A stretch of 8,785 nt of DNA from Nitrospirota bacterium (GTDB taxonomy: Bacteria; Nitrospirota; Nitrospiria; Nitrospirales; NS-4), in contig VBON01000021.1 of the NCBI GenBank assembly GCA_005877525.1, positions 1-8,785 of the forward strand. Direction: 5' to 3'. A program made the position numbers and the translations under genes. The notes under the pieces are model-generated. The model made no database searches, was not told the DNA's origin, and worked only from the letters and a program-made list of their open reading frames with translations. This document shows, piece after piece, positions 1 through 7,261 of the stretch (its first letter is position 1; the number at the start of each line of letters is the position of its first letter).

Positions 1-537
1 GCCCGGCGCGGAAGGCTCGTGGTCCGCCTCAAGGGCGGCGATCCCTTTGTTTTCGGCCGGGGAGGGGAGGAGATGCTGGCGTGCGCGCGCGCCGGGGTGG
101 CCGTGGAAGTGGTGCCGGGCGTCAGCGCGGCGATCGCGGTGCCCGCCGCCGCCGGCATCCCCGTCACGCACCGAGGCTTCGCGTCGTCCTTTGCCGTCGT
201 GACCGGCCACGAAGATCCCGCCAAGCCGGAGTCTGCCGTGGACTGGGAGCGCCTCGCGACGGCCGTCGACACGCTCGTCATCCTGATGGGCGTGGGGACA
301 CTACCGCGCATCACCGCACGGCTCCTGGCGGCGGGGCGGAGCGAAGACACGCCTGCGGCCGTGATCCACCGCGGGACTACCCAGGCGGAAGAGACCGTGG
401 TCGGCACGCTCGGCGAATTCGCCGCCCGTGCCGCGGAGATCCAGGCGCCGGCCGTCATCGTGATCGGCGAGGCGGTGGCTTTCCGCCCCCTGCTCGCGCG
501 ATCGCTGCTCGCCGCCGCCGTCCTCGATCACCGCTGA
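1..537 (+). CDS. cobA: Uroporphyrinogen-III C-methyltransferase, 3' part (5' end outside window)
   Basis: SUMT adds two methyl groups from SAM to uroporphyrinogen III (C2 and C7), giving precorrin-2, the branch point to siroheme, cobalamin and heme d1. The reading frame is open from base 1, so the N-terminal part of a roughly 250-residue family is missing. The visible 178 residues show the diagnostic RLKGGDPFVFGRGGEE block near the start, then VVPGVSAAIAVPAAAGIPVTHR, VTGHE, LVILMGVGTLPRI, AAVIHRGTTQAEETV, and the typical ending IVIGEAVAF. These are the conserved blocks of tetrapyrrole methylases in the correct order. No HemD domain follows the stop. Whether a CysG or other domain precedes it cannot be seen. 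The DNA is very GC-rich, unlike the plus-strand island genes further on. Its last 138 bases recur at 8164-8301. The family call is firm. The exact name could be cobA, or the SUMT part of a fusion. Confidence 0.95.
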   Translation, partial: ARRGRLVVRLKGGDPFVFGRGGEEMLACARAGVAVEVVPGVSAAIAVPAAAGIPVTHRGFASSFAVVTGHEDPAKPESAVDWERLATAVDTLVILMGVGTLPRITARLLAAGRSEDTPAAVIHRGTTQAEETVVGTLGEFAARAAEIQAPAVIVIGEAVAFRPLLARSLLAAAVLDHR

Positions 538-566
538 CACGGTTCGGGAGTATCGGCAGCATCGCA
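400..566 (+). repeat. Direct repeat, left copy: 3' end of cobA plus 29 bases past the stop
   Basis: This 167-base stretch matches 8164-8330 without gaps at 155 positions. The 12 mismatches fall at 402, 403, 417, 418, 437, 450, 487, 505, 512, 518, 521 and 523. The blocks 451-486 and 524-566 are perfect; the second crosses the TGA stop at 535-537. Weaker similarity may continue to about 591. Similarity starts abruptly at about 400. This copy belongs to the complete gene end. Confidence 0.93.
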
Positions 567-664
567 GGCTAGCCCGCCCCGGTCGTCCCACGTTGCGTAT
601 GACCCCGATGGCACCAGGTCGCCCGCACAACGCAAAACGTCCGGGGCTCGAAGCATCTCCAAGT

Positions 665-1352
665 CTATCGGTCCAGCAGGTAGTCAACAGTGATGGAGCC
701 GTCGGTCACCATGCGCCGCACGCGTTTGCCGCTTCCCTCACGGAGGATCATCGTTCCGCTGTGACCCCGGTACGACTAATGTAGAAGATCTTGCCGCCTT
801 CGAGTCGAATTGGGATGCGGTAGTGAACGGAATCGGAAAGCAATTCCACCCTGCCCTCGGGATCAACAAACAGGAGCGCCCGCGGGAGGCCGTCCGCTGC
901 CCGCTCCAGCCCTGTGCACGGGCCAATGAGGGCCTGCGTATCAGCGATGTGCCCCTTCCGGAGGGAGCTTGGCGACGAGGGCACGTCGCGATTGCTGGAG
1001 CATCACGTGAGGGGAGACGCCGCCTTTGACGATTCTTTGGAGCTGCACCCTGTGAGGGGCATGCGAACTCTGTGGCCCGGACGCCGTACCGTCCCCCAGC
1101 AGGAGGTCTCCGCGAAGGGTCAGCGTTACCCGGTGGCCTCAGTTTGTACTCAGCCTCACCACGATCAAGTCGCCGCTCAACTCGGCGGTGCCGCGAACCC
1201 GGGCACCCCTGAACAGCGGGGACTCGCCATTCTGCGTCATCGTTCCGTACACTTCGCGGCTGGATCCCGCGGCCACAGCCGCCGCAAGAGGCGATGGCAC
1301 TTGAGCGGCATCGGTTGCGCGCGTGAAAGTGAGCTCGCCCCCGAACGCCAGT
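665..1352 (-). pseudogene. Decayed minus-strand gene fragments, function unknown
   Basis: No single frame is open, but protein-like segments follow one another on the minus strand in collinear order. The first, 1351-1139, contains AFGGELTFTR and ends SGDLIVVRLSTN before a TGA. The same frame continues after that stop with GHRVTLTLRGDLLLGDG, down to a TGA at 941-943. The next frame, up to about 984 and down to 748, contains ALLFVDPEGRVELLSD and GGKIFYISRTG. The last, ending with TAG at 665-667, contains GTMILREGSGKRVRRM and ends SITVDYLLDR. The handover between the last two near 748-790 looks like a frameshift within one protein, since GGKIFYIS would join naturally to RGHSGTMILREG. It begins 18 bases past the stop of the methyltransferase at 1370, so it may have been the third gene of that minus-strand unit. 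I do not recognise the family. Sequencing indels are an alternative to true decay. Bases 538-664 hold nothing recognisable beyond the repeat tail. Confidence 0.4.
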
Positions 1353-1369
1353 CAAACGCCGTTACGCTT

Positions 1370-2401
1370 CTATTGCCTCGTCGGATCCCTCTCAGCGGCC
1401 GCGAGTTTCCTGCCCTTCAGGACGAACTTCTCCATGACGTAGCTGAAGAACGGGAGCGACCCGATCGCTTCCTCTGCGCGCAGGGAGCCATCGAGATAGC
1501 GCTTCAGGATCGCGGGATGATGCTTCTCGAGCCACGGCGCGACCATGAACTCAGTGAGCAACCACTTGTTGAAGCCAAATCCGGTGCCACGGACGACAGT
1601 CACCTTGACGCCCTGTTGTCGCAGCCAGCGGCACACCTGGGAAACGGTGTTGTATTGATCGTATTGCAGTTCCCACGGGGCGAACGGTGAGAGTGTTCGA
1701 AAGAGGGCTCGGAAGGGCGCGTTCAGCACTGGCGCGAGGCGACTCTGACGCAGGCGCTTCACGGCTCCTTTGGAGCTGGCGCTGTTGTAGCAATGAAGGA
1801 TAATTTCGCCCCCGGGGCGTAGCACCCGCACCATGTCGGCCACGGCCCGAGCTTGGTCGTGGATGTGCTGGAGTACACGAACCGATACCGTCCGATCGAA
1901 GATGCCCTCCTTGAATGGGAGGTGCTCCAACTCCGCGCAGACGAGGCGCGTGGCGCGCCCCCTCCGCTTGCAGATCCGCAGCAGGTTCAGTGACGCGTCG
2001 ACTCCGACAGCGGACACGTGGGAGGGATATTGCTGGAAGAATCGGCCGTTGCCGCAGCCGCAGTCAAGCAACCACCCGGGCGGCAGGGCGCCGAGCACGC
2101 TGAGGGTCGCGCGTGTTTCCCCCACGTGATTGTGCATGTCCATGAAGGACTCGCGCCCTTCGACGAAGCGATCATAAACCTCGGCGCGCTCCTCGGAGTC
2201 CCATGATCGCTTGAAAAGTTGCTCGAACCGCGCCTTCACGTCGGTAGGGAACAGGATCGGGATTCCGTCGATGATGGGGTACGTGAAGCCACAGGTCGCG
2301 CACGACATCTCGTTGTGATCGGAGTGATAGCCCAACTCGCCTCGGCACGCCGGACAGCACAGCATCTGGAGCAGTTCACGATCGAGCGCGTCGGGATTCA
2401 T
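1370..2401 (-). CDS. Class I SAM-dependent methyltransferase with N-terminal zinc ribbon
   Basis: This 343-residue protein has two parts. Residues 14-50 resemble a Trm112-like zinc ribbon: LCCPAC (C16, C19) and CATC (C34, C37), followed by the characteristic YPIIDGIPIL. From about residue 108 comes a class I methyltransferase: motif I LLDCGCGNGRF (111-121), the acidic end of strand 2 in AVGVDAS (131-137), AELEHLPF (156-163), RVLQHIHD (175-182) and MVRVLRPGGE (190-199). The substrate is unknown; a sugar or lipid-linked glycan is likely from the neighbours. The ATG at 2399-2401 overlaps the stop of the upstream toroid gene (ATGA), so translation is probably coupled. The frame stays open about 106 codons further upstream, but that stretch lies inside the toroid gene and has no protein-like character, so the ATG that begins the zinc ribbon is preferred. 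G+C is close to the cobA flank. The fold is firm, the function is not. Confidence 0.9.
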   Translation of the reverse strand: MNPDALDRELLQMLCCPACRGELGYHSDHNEMSCATCGFTYPIIDGIPILFPTDVKARFEQLFKRSWDSEERAEVYDRFVEGRESFMDMHNHVGETRATLSVLGALPPGWLLDCGCGNGRFFQQYPSHVSAVGVDASLNLLRICKRRGRATRLVCAELEHLPFKEGIFDRTVSVRVLQHIHDQARAVADMVRVLRPGGEIILHCYNSASSKGAVKRLRQSRLAPVLNAPFRALFRTLSPFAPWELQYDQYNTVSQVCRWLRQQGVKVTVVRGTGFGFNKWLLTEFMVAPWLEKHHPAILKRYLDGSLRAEEAIGSLPFFSYVMEKFVLKGRKLAAAERDPTRQ

Positions 2402-3636
2402 GGCAGTGGCATGGAGGGGGTCGTGGCCGGCGCAGGTGGCGCCGGGGTCGTGAGGAACAAGGCGTCGATGAAGAACTTGGTCGGCCAGTTGAGCACCTCG
2501 TACGTGCCGTACCCTCCGTCGATGGGGAGAGATCCCTTGATGCCACCCTTGAGTCCTGGGTCTTTCGCTGACCGATTCTGAGTCCGCATGAGGAAGTGGC
2601 ACATCCGGCGGGCTCGATCCTGGAGCTCCGGCCGGCCGGTGGCGGCGCCCAGTTGCCACCAGACGGTGGCAATTTGAGCGTCTCCGGTAAGGCAGTCCCA
2701 GCTCACTTGCGGTGTCCAATCTCGGGCGAAGCGGCCACTCAGACCCCCGTCGGGCCGCTGCCGGGAGGCGATCGCAACGGACGTGCGGAGGGCGGCGGCG
2801 ATGTATTCCTCTCTCTGGAGGAGAAGGCCGCAGCCGAGGATGCCTTCGACAGCGTACGCGATCGTGTGGAGGAGGGGACGGTCAGGATCTGTCAGGCAAT
2901 TCGCGCGGAACCACCCGTTTTCGTCCTGTTGGGAGAGGGCGAACCGGATGTTGCGCTCGGCGGCAGCTACGTAGCGTGGCTCGCCAAGGCGCATGCCGAG
3001 CAAGCAAAGGGCCCAAGCGGCGCGGGTGTAGTAGGTTGTGCAGTCGTCCCGCGCCATCGCGGAATGCCCCTTCGTGAAGCTACCGTCAGACCCTTGCGCG
3101 CTCAACATGAATTCGGCGGCACGGCGGGCGCCGTGCAGGTACTCGATTCTTCCGATTTCCTCGTGGGCACGAACAAGCCCGAACAGAACCTGGCCGGTGT
3201 TGAAAACGGCGGGAGTCGGTGACTCCTGCTCTCCGATCACACCCGCCTGTACGGCACCCGATGGAAGCTGCACCTCGAGCTCCCAGTCCGCCATGCGCAG
3301 TGCGCGCTCGCGAAGATCGGGACGTCCAAGGCGCACGGCAGCATCGCACATGGTTGGAATGATATACCCCGTGGTCTCCGGATAGGATGGCTGCCAGCCG
3401 CGCCGCCGGAAATACGAGTGCCAGGCAACACTGTATCCACGGGACACCCCGCCGTCGGGAGTAGCGTCTTGGGCGCGGATAAGCCAATCGAGCGCCCCGC
3501 AGAAGTGCTCGGCAGGGTCAGACGCGATTGCGTGGCCGCCAGCCCGGTCCCGCCGGCGCTCGGCTCGGGCGGTGCGATTCGTGATCGATGAAGCACGCAG
3601 GCGATCGTGGACTGCGCGATGGATTCTCGTCAACAT
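2398..3636 (-). CDS. Alpha/alpha-toroid (six-hairpin-like) protein of a glycan cluster
   Basis: This 412-residue protein is built of repeated helical hairpins with Gln-rich and Gly/Trp-rich turns: LDWLIRAQDATPDGGVSRGY (49-68), SYPETTGYIIPT (84-95), FNTGQVLFGL (145-154), FMLSAQGSDGSFTKG (176-190), FALSQQDENGWFRANC (232-247), AIASRQRPDGGL (288-299) and FLMRTQNRS (348-356). The spacing fits an alpha/alpha-toroid, the fold shared by six-hairpin glycosidases, polysaccharide lyases and prenyltransferase-type repeats. I cannot assign a reaction. Action on, or binding of, the cluster's glycan is inference. No clear signal peptide is seen; the N-terminus (1-35) is Arg-rich and probably poorly conserved, so the true start may lie further in. 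Shine-Dalgarno support for the ATG at 3634-3636 is poor. It leads the minus-strand unit and overlaps the next methyltransferase by 4 bases. The C-terminus ends in a Pro/Ala/Thr tail. Confidence 0.82.
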   Translation of the reverse strand: MLTRIHRAVHDRLRASSITNRTARAERRRDRAGGHAIASDPAEHFCGALDWLIRAQDATPDGGVSRGYSVAWHSYFRRRGWQPSYPETTGYIIPTMCDAAVRLGRPDLRERALRMADWELEVQLPSGAVQAGVIGEQESPTPAVFNTGQVLFGLVRAHEEIGRIEYLHGARRAAEFMLSAQGSDGSFTKGHSAMARDDCTTYYTRAAWALCLLGMRLGEPRYVAAAERNIRFALSQQDENGWFRANCLTDPDRPLLHTIAYAVEGILGCGLLLQREEYIAAALRTSVAIASRQRPDGGLSGRFARDWTPQVSWDCLTGDAQIATVWWQLGAATGRPELQDRARRMCHFLMRTQNRSAKDPGLKGGIKGSLPIDGGYGTYEVLNWPTKFFIDALFLTTPAPPAPATTPSMPLP

Positions 3637-4052
3637 CTGTAGTTGGATTCTGGCGCCGTCGCCGAGTCCAAGCTACTCTATCATGAGATGTTGGTCCAGC
3701 AGGCTAGGGCGAGTCGGCCAAGCAGTCACGGCACGATGAAGCTCTTTTGCGCACCCTGCTACGAGCCGCTGGGCTGAACAGGGGCAAGCGCTGGTGCGGT
3801 TCGAGCGCGGCTGGGATCAGCAGAGCTGGACCGACCGCCAGGGCGATCTACCTGTTCTCTCCGCACATCGCCCGACCCTGAGTGGCTCCCGTTGTGTGGA
3901 GAGGGGTTTGTTCTCATCGCGAAATTATTCTGGCAGTGATCGTCTCAACGCACGGATAAGATTGGTGATGTTTACCTCATCAGGATTCCGAGATTGATCG
4001 CGCTGCCTCGAGGTCATGAATTGTGCCAACCTGATCCGCCTCGCCTCATTCT
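3637..4052. other. Divergent intergenic region between the minus- and plus-strand units
   Basis: This 416-base gap separates the divergently read toroid and flippase genes, so promoters for both should lie here. G+C falls toward the flippase side. A TAAGAT at 3957-3962 could be a -10 element for the flippase, but no convincing -35 sits at the right distance. Short open frames occur (for example plus-strand 3794-3997) but none resembles a known protein. No RNA gene or terminator stands out. Confidence 0.4.
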
Positions 4053-5486
4053 GTGAACCTGCGGTCGCGGGTCGTTTCCGGCCTGAAATGGGTCGCAGCC
4101 GTCCGGTTCTTAGCCCAGCTCGTGACATGGTCCATCACGATCGTTGTGGTGCGGCTGCTCACTCCTGCAGATTATGGGTTATTGGCGATGGCGACCGTGT
4201 TCGTCGAGTTCTTAACAATGCTGGCCCAATTCGGCGTCGGTACGGCCATAGTGCAGGCGATGGAACTCGACGACCGAAAGTTCCGCCAAATGTTCGGGTT
4301 CGTCATCCTGGTAGACCTAGGCATCATGATCCTGTTGGTTTTCGGCGCCCCCTTGATCGGGGCATATTTTAGCGAACCGCGTGTAGTTCCAATCGCGAGA
4401 GCCCTTTCCCTTCAGTTTTTCTTCGCGATCTTTGCGACGATACCAAGCGCCCATCTTTCGCGACAGTTGAAATTCAAGGTGCAATCAGTTGTGGAGCTAA
4501 GCGGAGGTCTGGCGGGCGGTGCGACGACGCTGGTGCTCGCATTATCGGGGTTCGGAGTATGGGCCTTGGTTGGGGGTATCCTCACGACCGCCATATGCCG
4601 TACGGTGGGACTAAACATTGCATCACCCTACTTCGGGTGGCCCGAGTTCTCTTTCGGCGGCGCGCGTCAACTCCTACTATTCGGTAGAAACGTAACTCTC
4701 GGGCGGCTACTATGGTTCGTCTACTCTCAGTCGGATATTCTTGTGGCTGGAAGACTTCTTGGACGTGAACTCCTCGGCCTGTACGCGGTGTCAATGCACC
4801 TTGCGTCTTTACCAGTCAACAAGGTGTCGTCAACTATCAACGATGTGTCTCTCCCGGCCTTCTCTATGGTCCAGCGCGACAGAAAGGCGTTTGCTGGCTA
4901 CTTCCTCATGGCGGTGCGACAGATAAGCCTCGCGGCGTTTCCAGTGCTGTGGGGGATGTCCAGCATCGCTCCCGAGGTCGTGTCAATATTACTTGGCGAG
5001 GCATGGGCATCTGCAACGTTGCCCCTTCAACTGATCGCGTTGATCATGCCGGTTCACATGTTCGGCCCCTTCATGAACACGGCCGCGATGGGAATGGGGC
5101 GCTCCGATATTCCGCTCAAACAGGTGTCTTTGGCGGTATTAATAATGTCGCCGATGTTTGTATTGGGCAGCCGATGGGGTCCGGTTGGCTTGGCGGCCGT
5201 CTGGGTAACCATGTACCCGTTGGTATTCATCGGAGGGATGAAGCTTTTCCTGCCCGCGATCGGATTGCGCATCTCTGACATGATGGGGGCGATGCTGCGG
5301 CCGGCGCTGGCGAGTCTGGCTATGTACGTTGCTGTAGCGTTGGCGCGCATGTTGGTAGTTCCGACTCTCGGACAAGGTCCTCGGATGGCGATTCTTGTCT
5401 TGGTCGGCGTCGTCACCTACGGTGCGCTGACGATAGCCACCAATCCGAAGGGCTGGAGGGAGTTTCTCGATCTTGTAGGGGGCTAG
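4053..5486 (+). CDS. wzx: Wzx/PST-type polysaccharide flippase (MOP superfamily)
   Basis: This 477-residue inner-membrane protein should translocate a lipid-linked oligosaccharide from cytoplasm to periplasm. The N-terminus is typical of the polysaccharide transport (PST, WzxC-like) family: an amphipathic start, a first membrane span over about 13-34, and then VRLLTPADYGLLAMATVF (33-50). Further hydrophobic spans lie near 82-105, 120-130, 153-180, 240-255, 283-312, 323-347, 358-371, 377-400, 412-432 and 444-461, fitting 12-14 spans at the normal family length. The GTG start is placed where the family N-terminus begins, and upstream Shine-Dalgarno support is weak. It has lower G+C than cobA (about 50% in one sampled line). 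No glycosyltransferase or Wzy polymerase is next to it, which is unusual for a Wzx-dependent cluster. It could instead transport a short oligosaccharide or teichuronic-type unit. Confidence 0.9.
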   Translation: MNLRSRVVSGLKWVAAVRFLAQLVTWSITIVVVRLLTPADYGLLAMATVFVEFLTMLAQFGVGTAIVQAMELDDRKFRQMFGFVILVDLGIMILLVFGAPLIGAYFSEPRVVPIARALSLQFFFAIFATIPSAHLSRQLKFKVQSVVELSGGLAGGATTLVLALSGFGVWALVGGILTTAICRTVGLNIASPYFGWPEFSFGGARQLLLFGRNVTLGRLLWFVYSQSDILVAGRLLGRELLGLYAVSMHLASLPVNKVSSTINDVSLPAFSMVQRDRKAFAGYFLMAVRQISLAAFPVLWGMSSIAPEVVSILLGEAWASATLPLQLIALIMPVHMFGPFMNTAAMGMGRSDIPLKQVSLAVLIMSPMFVLGSRWGPVGLAAVWVTMYPLVFIGGMKLFLPAIGLRISDMMGAMLRPALASLAMYVAVALARMLVVPTLGQGPRMAILVLVGVVTYGALTIATNPKGWREFLDLVGG

Positions 5487-5617
5487 AGTATTGCTGATCT
5501 CGGCATTTTACCCTTCAGATTCCGTGCTGGATGCAATGCATCGGTCGTCTTGTTATTAGCCTGCCGCCAATGACGCGACGATCCCCTGCTCGGTGACATT
5601 TTGGATGGAGCGATGCG

Positions 5618-5626
5618 TGGTATCCT
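5618..5626 (+). promoter_or_regulatory. Possible extended -10 promoter for the small SAM-fold gene
   Basis: TGGTATCCT reads as a TGn extended -10 (TATCCT at 5621-5626). A TTGGAT at 5601-5606 is only 14 bases away, too close for an ideal -35. TGACAT at 5594-5599 is too far. If it is real, transcription would start near 5633 and give a leader of about 55 bases. Confidence 0.25.
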
Positions 5627-5636
5627 GTAACTAAGA

Positions 5637-5667
5637 CCGAGTCGGGGTGAATCCCTCGGCGGCTTTT
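5637..5667 (+). promoter_or_regulatory. Leader hairpin followed by a short T run
   Basis: CCGAG (5637-5641) can pair with CTCGG (5655-5659), with further G/C pairing inside, and TTTT follows at 5664-5667. It lies between the possible promoter and the AAGGGA ribosome site of the next gene. It could be a weak terminator for flippase transcription or a leader structure. The T run is short and the stem imperfect. Confidence 0.22.
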
Positions 5668-5687
5668 GTCTAGAAGGGACGGGTTCG

Positions 5688-6341
5688 ATGCAGGTCAAGG
5701 CGGCCATTCCTAGGGTTGTGAAACAGCACGTTAAACAGATTTATCAGGACTGGCAACTTACGCGGGCCATCAAGCAACTACAGACCACTGGACCGACACG
5801 GGTAATTCTCCAGCAACTCCGCGCCGCGTGGGGGAACGAAGGCTTCTCGGCCGATGTGTCGTTCCTCCAAGCGATTGCCGAGCATGTCCAGCAAGCGACC
5901 GGACCGATCTTAGAGTGTGGCGCGGGCGTGTCCACCCTTGTCGCCGGCGTGTGCGCTGCGAAGCGCGGATTGGCGGTCTGGAGCTTAGAACAAGATGCGA
6001 TCTGGGCAACCTCGGTGCAAGCTCGGACCGCCTTCCTCTCGAACGTCACGGTCCTCTATGCGCCATTGTTTAATCACTGGTATGACGTGCGCAATCTGAG
6101 CCTGCCACACGTATTCGATCTAGCGCTCTGCGATGGGCCCGCCGAGTTCGGTCCCGGCTTTACCGGCTATGAATGTCGTGTCGGTCTGCTCTCGACGGTG
6201 CCCCACATTAAGACCATCCTCGTCGATGATGCCGATTGCTCGACCGAAGTTCTCGCCCGCTGGCAACGGGATTATGCGGCTCACGTGGATTTGACACGCA
6301 GCGAGGACGGCGCGTATGCGGTAGTCAGTCTTTCCGGATAG
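5688..6341 (+). CDS. Small class I SAM-fold methyltransferase-like protein
   Basis: This 217-residue protein has a Rossmann methyltransferase core. Motif I is ILECGAGVST (74-83), the end of strand 2 is WSLEQD (98-103), then FDLALCDGP (143-151), and a late strand ILVDDAD (177-183). The layout resembles small class I enzymes that act on O- or N-linked groups in antibiotic and glycan clusters; the acidic DDAD might coordinate metal, which is inference. The first 60 residues are helical and basic and may form a cap or docking part. AAGGGA at 5674-5679 sits 8 bases before the ATG, supporting this start. It follows the flippase in the same direction after 201 bases, with a possible own promoter. 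Whether it still methylates, and its substrate, cannot be read from the sequence. Confidence 0.78.
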   Translation: MQVKAAIPRVVKQHVKQIYQDWQLTRAIKQLQTTGPTRVILQQLRAAWGNEGFSADVSFLQAIAEHVQQATGPILECGAGVSTLVAGVCAAKRGLAVWSLEQDAIWATSVQARTAFLSNVTVLYAPLFNHWYDVRNLSLPHVFDLALCDGPAEFGPGFTGYECRVGLLSTVPHIKTILVDDADCSTEVLARWQRDYAAHVDLTRSEDGAYAVVSLSG

Positions 6342-6547
6342 ACGTCCGCGCGCACGCATTTCATCCCATTCGTAGTCATCGAACAGCGCCCCCAGCAGGG
6401 TCGGCCGATTTAGAGAGCGTGTGCGGCCAGCCACACCTCGTCCTTCGTCAGTGACGAAATGAACGCTGCGACCACTTCCGCTTCCATTGGTTCCGTCGGT
6501 CCAACGCGCGTCCGATATGGAATACTGCTCGACAAGTAAGGATTACC

Positions 6548-7261
6548 ATGATGAATTTGCGATCCGAACCATCCCAAACGTTCATATATAGGAAGGCGCT
6601 CTGTGTATTTCAGCCGTTGAGGTTGTATCCGAGCTGGGAAACTCTCATTGCGGGTATCCCGATGGACGGGCTGGCTTTTGAAAAACTTCCCCCGATAAAG
6701 AAAGCGCTGCTCTGGAAATCTCGGGTGATGTATTCACGTTCAAACCCGCGTGATCTTAGTTATATGCTGAACCTGCTGCGCGATTTCGAGATTCGCTGGA
6801 GGGATGAGGTTCAGGTGGATTTGCTTTTGCCTTTTTCGTTGTCTGCTTCGGTCTCGGAAACCCAAGAGGATCTCATCCATAAACTTTGGGTGTTTCCCCG
6901 CAGCTTAGCCGAAAGAAACGAGATGCTTGACGAAATCAGGGGATTGAACTTCGATACGGTCGTTTTCCTTTTCCCTGATCCGATTGGGTTGGGGTGGTGC
7001 CGAACGGAGCGGATCATCGCGCGGCTCGGAATTCCCAACCGTTATGTGCTGAACGGAAGAAAGCGTTTCTTTGAATGGGATACTCGGAACCACCGCAAAT
7101 TGATCTGGCGCCGGATCCTCGAGCATGTATGGGTCGTGGAAACCATGCTGGCGGTCCTTGCGGTGATCGTGTCCATACCTCTGGCGATCTACGATGGCCT
7201 GATGAAGAACTCCCATGTTGTTGCTGAAGGAGGGTCCGTTGATCGTGGCAAAAGACAATGA
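6548..7261 (+). CDS. Unrecognised protein with C-terminal membrane segment
   Basis: I do not recognise this 237-residue protein. The first part, ending near 170, reads as a soluble alpha/beta domain: ALCVFQPLRLYPSWETL (17-33), an acidic middle, then FDTVVFLFPDPIGLGW (135-150) and IARLGIPNRYVLNGRKRFFEWD (157-178 in total), which looks like a Rossmann-type strand-loop-helix. A hydrophobic segment at about 196-215 (from VVETM to LAIYD) suggests a membrane anchor, followed by a short polar tail. AAGGA at 6538-6542 lies 5 bases before the first ATG and 8 before the second (6551), so either start is possible. Its end overlaps the next methyltransferase by 17 bases, so the two probably form a translationally coupled pair. 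G+C is about 50%, well below cobA. It may be a membrane-anchored partner of the methyltransferase; that is inference. Confidence 0.8.
   Translation: MMNLRSEPSQTFIYRKALCVFQPLRLYPSWETLIAGIPMDGLAFEKLPPIKKALLWKSRVMYSRSNPRDLSYMLNLLRDFEIRWRDEVQVDLLLPFSLSASVSETQEDLIHKLWVFPRSLAERNEMLDEIRGLNFDTVVFLFPDPIGLGWCRTERIIARLGIPNRYVLNGRKRFFEWDTRNHRKLIWRRILEHVWVVETMLAVLAVIVSIPLAIYDGLMKNSHVVAEGGSVDRGKRQ
7227..7233 (+). promoter_or_regulatory. Strong Shine-Dalgarno that limits the start of the last methyltransferase
   Basis: AAGGAGG lies inside the end of the preceding gene. It is 5 bases before an in-frame TTG (7239) and 11 bases before an in-frame GTG (7245). It rules out the ATG at 7215, whose first codons would be made from the ribosome site itself. 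Which of TTG or GTG is used is not settled by spacing. Confidence 0.65.

Noticed and set aside
301..687. Minus-strand open frame of 128 codons across the cobA end
   Set aside because: It is antisense to a clear tetrapyrrole methylase, and its counterpart at 8128-8367 exists only because the DNA is duplicated. Arg-rich composition without domain features marks both as GC-driven shadows.
738..1355. 205-codon minus-strand open frame
   Set aside because: Its translation is Arg/Pro/Ser-rich and low in hydrophobic pattern, while protein-like text appears in the other frames of the same strand. I take it as a shadow of the broken gene.
914..1690. 258-codon plus-strand open frame
   Set aside because: It overlaps the antisense methyltransferase and the decayed gene, has no recognisable motif and reads as a shadow.
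2596..3222. 208-codon plus-strand open frame
   Set aside because: It lies entirely antisense to the toroid gene, whose repeats are convincing. The plus frame shows no domain.
3794..3997. Short plus-strand open frame in the divergent gap
   Set aside because: 67 codons with no ribosome site, motif or coding bias that I can see. It is more likely non-coding promoter DNA.
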